14,987 bases of DNA from an uncultured Muribaculaceae bacterium (GTDB taxonomy: Bacteria > Bacteroidota > Bacteroidia > Bacteroidales > Muribaculaceae). Within the stretch, counting starts at the first letter, position 1. Each line of letters begins with the position of its first letter. This document shows, piece after piece, positions 5,989 to 13,964 of this stretch. The notes beneath the pieces were generated by a model. It did no database searches. It saw only the letters and a list, made by a program, of their open reading frames with translations, and was not told where the DNA came from. The position numbers and the translations under genes are program-made. The stretch is taken from the NCBI GenBank assembly GCA_910586175.1, contig CAJUIJ010000052.1, positions 1-14,987 of the forward strand, given 5' to 3'.

Positions 5989-7272
5989 ATGAACAGTGAA
6001 TTGATAGATAGGATAGTTGCGCTGATAAAGCGTGAGGTTGTGCCGGCCATTGGCTGCACTGAACCCGTTGCTGTAGCACTTTGTGTTGCTAAAGCTACCG
6101 AGCTGCTCGATAGAGAACCGGAGAAAATTTCGCTCTCTTTGAGTGGCAACATCATAAAGAATGCTATGGGTGTAGGAATTCCGGGGACCGGTATGATAGG
6201 ACTTCCTATTGCAGTGGCTCTCGGTGCGGTTGTCGGCAAGTCTGAATATGGACTCGAGGTGCTCCGTGATGTGGATTCGGATGCTCTCGAGATTGCAAAG
6301 AAGTTTGTGGCGGAAGAACGTATTGTAATCACTCATAAGAAGGATGCCCCTTCCAACTTATATATAGAAGTGGAAGTTGAGGCCGGATCTCACAAGGCTA
6401 TGGCCGTTATATCGGGAGCGCATACTAATTTCATTTTTCTATCGAAAGATGATGATGTGCTGTTGAGAAAGGATGTGGAAAGCGATACATCATGTTGTGA
6501 TTCCGATCCTGAGCTTACCGAGGCAATGGTGTATGATTTTGCCGTTAATGCTCCTTTGGATAAGATTTCATTTATACTTGAGGCAGGGTTGATGAATCGT
6601 GAGGCTGCACGTATGGCTCTTTATAATGATAAAGATTATGGCCATTCGCTCGGCAAGGTGATACGCAATCAAGGTCTCCGGATCTTCGGTGATACTCCGA
6701 TACGCCATATGCTCTCTATGACATCGGCAGCGTGCGATGCGAGAATGGGAGGGGCTAAAGTGCCGGTAATGTCAAACTCGGGTAGTGGTAACCAAGGTAT
6801 TACAGCCACAATGCCGGTGATGTGTTATGCTGAAGATATCGAGGCCAGCGAGGAACAACTCACAAGGGCGCTTGCCTTAAGCTCGCTCACGAGTATATAT
6901 ATAAAGCAGAGTCTCGGCAGACTCTCGGCATTGTGCGGCTGTGTGGTGGCATCTACCGGGGCTTCTGCGGGTATTGTTTTGCTTATGGGTGGCGGATACA
7001 ATGAAGTTTGTGCGGCTATTAAGAATATGGTGGCCAATCTGACCGGTATGATATGCGACGGAGCTAAGCCATCGTGTGCCATGAAAATCACATCCGGCGT
7101 TTCCACTGCTCTAATGTCAGCACTGCTTGCCATGAATGGTAAGTGTGTTACTTCGCAAGAAGGTATAATCTGTGATGATATCGATACTACAGTTCACAAT
7201 CTTACTTCAATTGGCAGGGAAGCCATGACAGAGACTGACCATCTTGTTCTCGACATTATGGTCAACAAATAA
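5989..7272 (+). CDS. Fe-S L-cysteine desulfidase / L-serine dehydratase-like protein (UPF0597, CyuA/YhaM type)
   Basis: Protein of 427 residues, full length for the family that includes E. coli CyuA (YhaM) and Methanocaldococcus L-cysteine desulfidase. These [4Fe-4S] enzymes break L-cysteine into pyruvate, ammonia and sulfide; relatives act on serine. Visible signatures: PAIGCTEPVAVAL near the N-terminus with Cys23, SNSGSGNQGI (262-271), LCGC (315-318), and GMICDGAKPSCAMK (353-366). Cys316, Cys356 and Cys363 are spaced 40 and 7 residues apart, the same spacing I recall for the cluster ligands of the archaeal enzyme, with Cys23 at the proposed catalytic-base position. No signal peptide or membrane helix; cytoplasmic. 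It follows tdk by 58 bases without a clear promoter, so co-transcription is likely although no pathway link is evident. Whether cysteine or serine is the true substrate cannot be told from sequence. Confidence 0.88.
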   Translation: MNSELIDRIVALIKREVVPAIGCTEPVAVALCVAKATELLDREPEKISLSLSGNIIKNAMGVGIPGTGMIGLPIAVALGAVVGKSEYGLEVLRDVDSDALEIAKKFVAEERIVITHKKDAPSNLYIEVEVEAGSHKAMAVISGAHTNFIFLSKDDDVLLRKDVESDTSCCDSDPELTEAMVYDFAVNAPLDKISFILEAGLMNREAARMALYNDKDYGHSLGKVIRNQGLRIFGDTPIRHMLSMTSAACDARMGGAKVPVMSNSGSGNQGITATMPVMCYAEDIEASEEQLTRALALSSLTSIYIKQSLGRLSALCGCVVASTGASAGIVLLMGGGYNEVCAAIKNMVANLTGMICDGAKPSCAMKITSGVSTALMSALLAMNGKCVTSQEGIICDDIDTTVHNLTSIGREAMTETDHLVLDIMVNK

Positions 7273-7284
7273 ACTTTACCTCCA

Positions 7285-7306
7285 TATGCTTTGTTAACAA
7301 ATCATA
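7285..7306. repeat. Quasi-palindrome containing TTTGTTAACAAA
   Basis: A perfect 12-base palindrome (7290-7301) is extended on each side, after one mismatched pair, by TATG (7285-7288) and CATA (7303-7306). It lies 13 bases after the stop of the desulfidase-like gene and about 100 bases before the acyl-CoA synthetase start. The following sequence (AAGGTAGTAGGGG) is not a T-run, so a protein-binding operator is more plausible than a terminator. No regulator is assigned. Confidence 0.4.
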
Positions 7307-7372
7307 AGGTAGTAGGGGAAGCGGTGCATTGTGCTTAAAATTTTAGTAATATGCAGCGCAACATTTTAAACT

Positions 7373-7380
7373 TAATTTTT
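7373..7380 (+). promoter_or_regulatory. Possible -7 box for the acyl-CoA synthetase gene
   Basis: TAATTTTT matches TAnnTTTG except at the last base and lies 23 bases before the ATG. No -33 TTTG is present at the expected distance. An 8-base direct repeat TTTTAAAC (7364-7371 and 7383-7390) brackets it with a 19-base period. The 131-base gap to the upstream gene supports a separate promoter, but this particular box is weak. Confidence 0.35.
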
Positions 7381-7403
7381 ACTTTTAAACAGTAGGGCAT
7401 ACT

Positions 7404-9065
7404 ATGAAAAATGATAAATCGCTCAATGAGCTGATCCGGAAAGCAATAGTGGAAAACTGGGACACGATGGCTTTGTCTGATCTTGGTGGCGTAAATTTCC
7501 AATATAAAGATGTGGCAGAGATAATTGCCAAGATGCATATCCTTTTTGAGGCTGCGGGGCTTAAGCCGGGCGACAAGGTGGCAATATGCGGAAAAAACTC
7601 GGCCACGTGGTCCACTATTTTCCTTTCCTGTCTTACTGCCGGCATGGTGGCGGTGCCTATTCTGCATGAGTTCAAGGCCGACATGGTGCAGCATCTTGTG
7701 AACCATAGTGGTTCCAAACTCTTATTTGTTGATGCTGCTATTTGGGAAAACCTTGATGAGACTGCGATGCCTGATATCGAGGGTGCAATATATATTACCG
7801 AATTGGGTATGCCTTTCTCACGTTGTGCGAGACTCGATGAGGTACATGCCAATCTGAATAAATACTTTGGAGAGAAGTATCCCAGCGCGTTCGAAAAGAA
7901 TAATGTGGTGTATTATCACGATAAACCGATGGAGCTTGCTGTGATCAGTTATACATCCGGAAGTACCGGCATGTCGAAGGGTGTGATGCTACCGTTCATG
8001 AGTTTCTGGAGCAATGTGCAGTTCTGCCTTGACAATCTGGAGTTTCTAAAGCGTGGCGAAGGTGTAGTCAATATGCTTCCGCTCGCTCACCTCTATGGCC
8101 TTACCATAGATATGATTCATCCATTCTGCAAGGGTTGTCATCTGCATTTCCTCACGCGATTGCCGTCGCCAAAGATAATTCTTAAGGCCTTTAAGGAAGT
8201 CAAGCCGGCCCTGATTGTCACAGTGCCTCTTATTCTTGAGAAAATTATTCGTAATAATGTCTTTCCCATGCTTGATAAGCCTATCATGAAGTTGCTGCTC
8301 AAGGTGCCATATCTCGACGATAAGCTCCTTGGCAAAGTTAAGGACAAGCTGATGGAATCATTCGGTGGCAACCTCAATGAAATTATAGTGGGAGGTGCGC
8401 CACTCAACCCCGATGTAGAGGCGTTCCTAATAAGGATAGGTTTCCCGGTAACAGTTGGTTATGGCATGACTGAGTGCGCTCCTCTGATATCTTACGCACC
8501 ACACACGTTGTTCAAACCGAAGTCGGTGGGTAAAGTTGTTGACCGAATGGAAGTGAAGATTGATTCGCCTGATCCTGAAAATATTCCGGGCAATATACTT
8601 GTTCGTGGCGAAAACCTTATGCTCGGTTATTACAAGAATGAAAAGGCAACAAAAGAGGTCATGTCTGACAAGGAAGGCTGGATGAACACCGGTGATGTCG
8701 GTATACTTGATAAGGAGAATCACGTATTCATTATGGGGCGCTCCAAGAGTATGATTCTCGGGCCCTCAGGTCAGAATATATATCCTGAGGAGATAGAGGC
8801 CAAACTTAATATGCTTCCTTATGTCAGCGAGTCTCTTGTGATTGAAGATGGGGGAGCTCTGGTGGCCTTGATTCATCCTGATTTCGATGCTACCACTTCA
8901 CAGCATCTTTCAGAAGATGAAATAGATAAAATAATGGATGATAATATTAAGACTCTGAATGCGCTGCTTCCTGCATACAGTAGGGTGAGTCGTTATAAAA
9001 TAATGGATGTCGAGTTTGAAAAGACACCTAAACGTTCAATCAAACGCTTCCTGTATCAACCTTGA
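7404..9065 (+). CDS. Long-chain acyl-CoA synthetase (AMP-binding, ANL superfamily)
   Basis: Protein of 553 residues that should activate a fatty acid through acyl-AMP to acyl-CoA. Motifs in order: the ATP-binding loop SYTSGSTGMSKGV (182-194), the substrate/AMP region GGAPLNP (330-336), GYGMTEC (352-358), the hinge and ribose-binding segment GWMNTGDVG (425-433) with Asp431, GRSKSMI (445-451) and GQNIYPEEIE (456-465). The C-terminal motif is TPKRSIKRF (541-549) rather than the common PKTxxGKxxR, so the catalytic lysine is probably Lys547 or displaced. No membrane segment is evident, consistent with a cytoplasmic or peripheral enzyme. Chain length cannot be read from sequence; bile-acid or aryl ligases of the same fold are less likely because the layout is that of fatty acyl enzymes. 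It ends just before a strong terminator. It may feed exogenous fatty acids into lipid synthesis, but that is inference. Confidence 0.88.
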   Translation: MKNDKSLNELIRKAIVENWDTMALSDLGGVNFQYKDVAEIIAKMHILFEAAGLKPGDKVAICGKNSATWSTIFLSCLTAGMVAVPILHEFKADMVQHLVNHSGSKLLFVDAAIWENLDETAMPDIEGAIYITELGMPFSRCARLDEVHANLNKYFGEKYPSAFEKNNVVYYHDKPMELAVISYTSGSTGMSKGVMLPFMSFWSNVQFCLDNLEFLKRGEGVVNMLPLAHLYGLTIDMIHPFCKGCHLHFLTRLPSPKIILKAFKEVKPALIVTVPLILEKIIRNNVFPMLDKPIMKLLLKVPYLDDKLLGKVKDKLMESFGGNLNEIIVGGAPLNPDVEAFLIRIGFPVTVGYGMTECAPLISYAPHTLFKPKSVGKVVDRMEVKIDSPDPENIPGNILVRGENLMLGYYKNEKATKEVMSDKEGWMNTGDVGILDKENHVFIMGRSKSMILGPSGQNIYPEEIEAKLNMLPYVSESLVIEDGGALVALIHPDFDATTSQHLSEDEIDKIMDDNIKTLNALLPAYSRVSRYKIMDVEFEKTPKRSIKRFLYQP

Positions 9066-9083
9066 TGTGTGACAATACAAAAT

Positions 9084-9131
9084 AAAAGAAGTGCGGAGAC
9101 TTGAATTGTTACGAGTCTCCGCACTTCTTTT
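9084..9131. terminator. Strong bidirectional rho-independent terminator
   Basis: Two 18-base arms, AAAAGAAGTGCGGAGACT (9084-9101) and its perfect complement (9114-9131), enclose a 12-base loop. The plus transcript continues with TTTTGTTATTT after the GC-rich core, and the minus transcript continues with TTTTATTTTG, so it can stop both the acyl-CoA synthetase mRNA (stop codon 18 bases upstream) and the convergent mutS2 mRNA. Confidence 0.93.
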
Positions 9132-9157
9132 GTTATTTGCATGTAACTGAGACTCCG

Positions 9158-9193
9158 TATCATAGAATTGCCTACAGCGGTAGTTCTATGATA
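9158..9193 (-). repeat. Second stem-loop 3' of mutS2
   Basis: Arms TATCATAGAATTGCC (9158-9172) and GGTAGTTCTATGATA (9179-9193) form a 15-base stem with two non-Watson-Crick positions around a 6-base loop. On the plus strand these two are G-U type pairs; on the minus strand they become A-C mismatches. It lies 14 bases after the mutS2 stop and is not followed by a T-run on the minus strand. It could protect the mutS2 mRNA 3' end, or be read from the plus strand downstream of the terminator. Confidence 0.55.
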
Positions 9194-9207
9194 TGGACTC
9201 TCAAGTT

Positions 9208-11679
9208 TCACGATAGTTCAACTACAGTTATACCGGCTCCGCCAAATCGTATGTCTTCATCAGCAAATGATGAAACTCCCGGGGTAACCTTGAGCTGTTG
9301 TCGAATCAATGTCTTGAGTATTCCGTGGCCGGTGCCATGCAGAATCCTCACTCTGCCCGCGTTAAACTGAATTGCATCGTCGATAAAATAGGTGACTGAT
9401 TGAAGTGCCTCGTCGGCTCTCATACCTCTGACATCTATTTCTGTCTTGAAATTCAGTTGGCGTGCTCTACTTTCTGCAGCTGTGGCATTGCTGATTGTTG
9501 AAATAGTATCGAGAGCCGCAGGTTTGGGGGACTTTGTTGGCTTGAGTCGTTTAAGTTCGACGGTGGTGCGCAAAGCACCGAATGCCACTTCGGCCTTTTT
9601 GCCCGAAAGAGAAAGAATCTTGCCGGGAGTAGTGCTTGAATCGAGCGTTACGTAGTCACCTATGGCCAAGGGCTTTTTCTCCTGTTTAGGTATAGGTTTT
9701 GGTGCCTCTTGCTTAGCTTTTCGGCTCTTCCTGGTAAGCTCGTTGATAGGACGAAGATTCTTGGAGCTTTTGTCGTTATCCTCTTTGGTCTGATCTGCAA
9801 ACTCCTTTAAATCCTTGCGCAACTGTTTGGTGCGTTCTTTCTCGGCTTGGGCATTTCTGATTTCGAGTATCGTGCGTTCAATGCGGGCATTTGCTTCCGC
9901 AAGTATACGTGATGCTTCTTCTCTGGCTTCACGCAATATCTCCTTGCGTTTGGAGGTGAGATCTCCGGCAACCTCCTCATATTTTGAGAGAAGATTGTCA
10001 AGGCGAGCTTCTTTTTCCCTTATGTTTTGACGTTTCGAACTCCAATATTTGCGATCGCGGGCTATGTCGGATAGATAGCGGTCGAAATTCACATAATCTT
10101 CGCCCACTATACGTTTGGCTGCATCAATCACTTGCAGTGGAAGTCCCATCTTATGTGCGATGTCTATTGCAAATGAACTGCCGGCATTGCCTACTGAGAG
10201 TTGGAATGTCGGTTCCAGACGTCCGCGATCGTAAAGCATCGCACCGTTTATAAAGCCCGGAGTATCATCAGCAAATTTTTTAAGGTTCTGATAGTGAGTG
10301 GTAATTATGCCAAAACATTTGGTTTTAGCAAGCTGTTCAAGTATAGCTTGTGCCATTGCACCTCCTATCTGGGGTTCAGTGCCTGATCCCATTTCATCTG
10401 CAAGAAGCAAAGTATGCTTATCTGCATGACTCATGAAGAATCTCATGTTGCGCAGATGCGAAGAGTAGGTAGAGAGGTCGTTCTCAAATGACTGCTCGTC
10501 GCCGATGTCGATAAAAATCTTATTGAATATGCCTACATGAGAATTATCGTATAATGTCGGCAGCAAACCGCATTGGGTCATATATTGCACAGTGGCGGCT
10601 GTTTTAAGGGTTACAGATTTACCACCTGCGTTTGGCCCCGAAATTATTAGGATTCGTTTATCATCGCCAAGAGTCAAATTGAGCGGCACAACCTTTCTGC
10701 CATGTTCGCGAAGCGATAGGAACAATCCCGGATGGTAAGCTCCATACCATTCTATGTAGCTGTCATTTTCAAGATGTGGCATATTAGCGTTGACATCGAT
10801 AGCAAATAAAGCTTTAGCTCGAATGAATTCGAGTGTAGCAGCCACATCACAGCTTACCAAAATATCTTCGGAATATGGCCTGATTTGATCTGAAATGGCT
10901 ATCAGGATAGCTGCCTCTTCACGCTTTTCATCAAGTTGAAGTTCGCGGAGTCTATTGCCGGCTTCCACCACTTGCGCCGGCTCAATGAAGACGGTCTTGC
11001 CGGTGGCACTCTCATCGTGCACAATACCATTGAGCATACGTTTGTTGCCGGCATTGACCGGAAGAACAAGCCTGCCGTCGCGCATGGTTGGGGAGGCATC
11101 CTTGTCAATAATGCCTGCTGCTATTGCGGAGTCCATTACACTTCGCATTGCACGTTGCATCGAACCGGTTGCACGCTTGATAGATTGTCTGATTTCGTAA
11201 AGCTGAGGAGAAGCATTGTCCTTAATCTCCCCAAATTTGTTAATAGCACCTGATATTATGCTTACCAGTGTCGGAAACTGAGACAATGACTCAATAACTG
11301 CCGACAATGCAGGGAAGAGCGCAGTTTCACTATTTTCAACTTTCTGCGAATCAAAAAAAAGACGAATCTCGCTGAATGACTGCAACATCTGCATCAGCTT
11401 ATACATTCTCTCTGCCGACATGAATGAATTGCGAGCTTTTATCTCGGTGATATATTGAGCCACATCATGGCCCGGAGCCATAGGGCAAGGCAGAGATTGC
11501 TCAATGATTCCTTTCATTTCAGAGACGCATCTCAAGCGATGACTCACTGTATCATAGTCGCTGCTGACCGCCATATCTTCAGCCTTTTGGCGGGAGAGAC
11601 GGCTTGTGCATGAGCCGATTATTTTATTTCTAATGGTGTCGAAGCCTATTTTCGACTCAAAATCTTTAGGGTATATCAT
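9208..11679 (-). CDS. mutS2: MutS2 family ATPase/endonuclease with C-terminal Smr domain
   Basis: Protein of 823 residues, the usual MutS2 length. It lacks the mismatch-recognition domain of MutS and starts directly with the helical core (1-300). The ABC-type ATPase has Walker A GPNAGGKS (348-355), the signature-like STYSSHLRNM (403-412), Walker B TLLLADEMGSGT (423-434) and THY (460-462). A long charged coiled coil (about 545-630) leads to a KOW-like beta segment (about 670-712) and the Smr nuclease domain (about 747-823) with IDVRGMRADEAL and HGTGHG (781-786). MutS2 has been tied to suppression of homologous recombination and, in Bacillus, to recognition and splitting of collided ribosomes. 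All key motifs are intact. It lies 52 bases after the TPR gene with no recognisable promoter in the gap, so the two are probably co-transcribed. Which of the two roles dominates here is unknown. Confidence 0.95.
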   Translation of the reverse strand: MIYPKDFESKIGFDTIRNKIIGSCTSRLSRQKAEDMAVSSDYDTVSHRLRCVSEMKGIIEQSLPCPMAPGHDVAQYITEIKARNSFMSAERMYKLMQMLQSFSEIRLFFDSQKVENSETALFPALSAVIESLSQFPTLVSIISGAINKFGEIKDNASPQLYEIRQSIKRATGSMQRAMRSVMDSAIAAGIIDKDASPTMRDGRLVLPVNAGNKRMLNGIVHDESATGKTVFIEPAQVVEAGNRLRELQLDEKREEAAILIAISDQIRPYSEDILVSCDVAATLEFIRAKALFAIDVNANMPHLENDSYIEWYGAYHPGLFLSLREHGRKVVPLNLTLGDDKRILIISGPNAGGKSVTLKTAATVQYMTQCGLLPTLYDNSHVGIFNKIFIDIGDEQSFENDLSTYSSHLRNMRFFMSHADKHTLLLADEMGSGTEPQIGGAMAQAILEQLAKTKCFGIITTHYQNLKKFADDTPGFINGAMLYDRGRLEPTFQLSVGNAGSSFAIDIAHKMGLPLQVIDAAKRIVGEDYVNFDRYLSDIARDRKYWSSKRQNIREKEARLDNLLSKYEEVAGDLTSKRKEILREAREEASRILAEANARIERTILEIRNAQAEKERTKQLRKDLKEFADQTKEDNDKSSKNLRPINELTRKSRKAKQEAPKPIPKQEKKPLAIGDYVTLDSSTTPGKILSLSGKKAEVAFGALRTTVELKRLKPTKSPKPAALDTISTISNATAAESRARQLNFKTEIDVRGMRADEALQSVTYFIDDAIQFNAGRVRILHGTGHGILKTLIRQQLKVTPGVSSFADEDIRFGGAGITVVELS

Positions 11680-11731
11680 TTTTTGTAAAACACACTTTCG
11701 TTATAGCATTGTATGAGAGGTCTCTCGTATG

Positions 11732-13906
11732 CTATATTTCATTAAGGGTAATATCGAGCATTATGTCGAGAGTCGTTTTGTCTACTCCAAGTTTTATCAA
11801 GGTGGCGATATCTGCGTCATAAGCAAACTTAAATTCTTCTTTGCCACTCTCTGCAGCAAGTCGGTAGAAGTTCAACGCATCTCGTGTATTGCCACGGAGA
11901 AGATCAAGATGGCCGGCATTCAGATAGTCGGATGGGGATGGTTGGTCGGCGAGCAGCTTCATATAAAGTGCCGAAGACTTTTCAAGATTGCCGTTAAGCA
12001 GTTCTGTCCAGCCTAAGGCTCTTAATACTCTCTTGTTGTCGGGCTGTAGATAATTGGCGTGATAGAATTGTGCAAGAGCTCCATTTGTATCCCCTGTCTC
12101 GAGCAACATGTTGCCGAGGTTCATGATTATGCTGAAGTTCTCCGGGTCCATATCCAAAGCCTGTGCATATAGCTCTGCAGCTCTGCTGTGGTTGCCCAAC
12201 TTCCGATTGATGAATGCTGTCTTATTGACGAGCCAAGGGCCGGGAGTCTTGAGCAGGGCAGCCTTTTCATAGGCTGTCAGAGCCTCGTTAAGTCGGCCCT
12301 GTGACTGGAGACTGAATCCTATTTTCTCGAATAGTGTGGCATCTTCAGGATTGTCTGATACGATTGCCTCAAATAGAGGAAGAGCCTCTACATAATATCC
12401 ACGTTTGAAGTAAAACTCGCCCATCAAACGTAATATATCCTCGTCCTGCATTATTTGACCAACAACTGGGAATGATGTAAACTGAAGAGGCTTGTCAAAT
12501 GGATTACGGAAGCCTTCACGCTTGCGAAAAAGTTTGAAAAAGCGGTAGAGGTCGCGTACGACGCGAATAACTTCCTTATCAAACGAGCCTGGCTGACTTT
12601 CTACTTCTGTTAGCTTGGACTGCTCCTTCAACTGTTCGAAATTTGCAGATAGCTGTCCAAACATTGAGTCCATTTGGGCTTCGGGCATCATATTGGTTGC
12701 CAATGCCATCGAATACATATCTGAATCGCATGTGATGCTCCCTAATGAATTCAACATCTCCACAAGCTTACGGTTGCGGTCTGTAAGGTGCAACGCTGTG
12801 TTGTTGATGTTAAAGGGGAGAAACCAGTTGCTCGCTTTGGTGAAAAACGGGAATTGCTTGAGATTAGAGAATGTAAGCATCATCAAGTCGGCACCATCGT
12901 TCTGCAATTCGCTAAGTTCCTGCATTTTTTTCTCAAGACCTGACTTGTTAAGCAGTTCGGCCCATTCAGGATTATCCTCAAGCATTGCTGCATCGAGTTC
13001 TGTTTTGTCGCCAAACGTTTTCATTATCTCAGGTCGCAATTTCATCAGCTCGGGGAGTACGTCTTCTTTCAGCTTATTGGTGATTCTTTCAGTGTCGCGA
13101 GTGCCAATGTAAGCCCTGATTGTATCTCGCAAGTTGGTGTAGGTTTCCAAGGAATCTTGCCATAGCGAAATCCTGTCGATTGCTGATTTATCGGAAGCAA
13201 TTCGGTCACCTTGAAGAACCATAGCAAGAATTATTCCTGCAAGTGCCCTGGCTCTTATTGGTGCGCTACTTGAATTCTCATATGCATCGAGTAGAAGACC
13301 GAATTTTTTGGAGTCGAAGAAGAAGCAGAAACTTAGTGTGACAGCACTTAGCGATTGGGCCACAATACTGAAATCTGCATATCCGGAAAGCAGATATTTT
13401 GAGAGATCAGCGTAGTCGCGATCAGAACCGAGAGAAGTGAGAAGCGAGTTGAACAGTCGTTCGAGAAGCGATTCGAGCTCAGCTTGTATCAGCGCAGAGT
13501 CGTTGCCGGCAGCTTCAGCCAAAGCTTGTTCAGAAGCTTTAATGCCATACTGTTCGAGTATTGTTGCTATACTCTCATGGCGCAAGCGGTTAAAACGCCA
13601 CACATCATGATAATAACTTGACGAATCTGCACCTGTCACTTCGCGATAGGCCATGTCTGACATTAGTCTGAGCTTTTCAGACATCTCGCTTAGAAGTTTG
13701 TCGCGACCTGTGTCGGCCACTCCATCGAGCATATAGCGAACCATGTAACGATATGTTTCGCGTATTTGTTCCGCTTCTTGCACCTTTTCATACATGGATG
13801 CCTCGCGTAGCATCGATATTACAGTGTCGATGGCTTTGACAAACTGTTTGCCCTTAATCTGGGCAAATGATTCTTTATGAAGTCTCTCTATTTCTTGTTT
13901 TCCCAT
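11732..13906 (-). CDS. Large tetratricopeptide-repeat protein of unknown function
   Basis: Cytoplasmic protein of 724 residues without signal peptide or membrane helix. Residues 1-470 are mostly helical and not recognisable to me as a named domain. They include an acidic, lysine-rich stretch (about 270-345) and a charged helix ending in RFFKLFRKREGFRNPF (455-470). Residues about 490-690 contain about six TPR units: 490-520, 524-557, 558-590, 591-624, 625-657 and 658-690, showing the usual G/A-x-A and terminal D-P pattern (SDNPEDA, DMDPENF, LQPDNKR). TPR arrays bind partner proteins, so this is probably a scaffold or adaptor. It lies between a SAM methyltransferase and mutS2, all on the same strand, with 58- and 52-base gaps, which hints at shared expression but not at a function. 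No clear TAnnTTTG box precedes it. TPR assignment is sound; the role is unknown. Confidence 0.85.
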   Translation of the reverse strand: MGKQEIERLHKESFAQIKGKQFVKAIDTVISMLREASMYEKVQEAEQIRETYRYMVRYMLDGVADTGRDKLLSEMSEKLRLMSDMAYREVTGADSSSYYHDVWRFNRLRHESIATILEQYGIKASEQALAEAAGNDSALIQAELESLLERLFNSLLTSLGSDRDYADLSKYLLSGYADFSIVAQSLSAVTLSFCFFFDSKKFGLLLDAYENSSSAPIRARALAGIILAMVLQGDRIASDKSAIDRISLWQDSLETYTNLRDTIRAYIGTRDTERITNKLKEDVLPELMKLRPEIMKTFGDKTELDAAMLEDNPEWAELLNKSGLEKKMQELSELQNDGADLMMLTFSNLKQFPFFTKASNWFLPFNINNTALHLTDRNRKLVEMLNSLGSITCDSDMYSMALATNMMPEAQMDSMFGQLSANFEQLKEQSKLTEVESQPGSFDKEVIRVVRDLYRFFKLFRKREGFRNPFDKPLQFTSFPVVGQIMQDEDILRLMGEFYFKRGYYVEALPLFEAIVSDNPEDATLFEKIGFSLQSQGRLNEALTAYEKAALLKTPGPWLVNKTAFINRKLGNHSRAAELYAQALDMDPENFSIIMNLGNMLLETGDTNGALAQFYHANYLQPDNKRVLRALGWTELLNGNLEKSSALYMKLLADQPSPSDYLNAGHLDLLRGNTRDALNFYRLAAESGKEEFKFAYDADIATLIKLGVDKTTLDIMLDITLNEI

Positions 13907-13919
13907 ATTGGTCTTTTTA

Positions 13920-13962
13920 TCTTACTTATTGCAAATACCGTTCCAAAAAGGTTCTTACTTAT
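13920..13962. repeat. Direct repeat TCTTACTTAT upstream of the TPR gene
   Basis: The 10-base sequence TCTTACTTAT occurs at 13920-13929 and again at 13953-13962, 33 bases apart (about three helical turns), in the 58-base gap between the methyltransferase stop and the TPR start. It could be a pair of regulator sites for the TPR-mutS2 transcript. A chance occurrence in AT-rich DNA is possible. Confidence 0.35.
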
Positions 13963-13964
13963 CT

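Noticed and set aside
5812..6336. 174-codon open frame on the minus strand across tdk and the lyase gene
   Set aside because: Spans two well-supported genes on the other strand; no motif and no promoter.
11711..11730. Apparent hairpin GAGAG/CTCTC after the TPR stop codon
   Set aside because: On the transcribed minus strand the outer pairs include an A-C mismatch, the stem shrinks to about four bases, and no T-run follows, so it is not a credible terminator.
12615..13112. 165-codon open frame on the plus strand inside the TPR gene
   Set aside because: Serine-rich antisense shadow of a conserved-looking coding frame.
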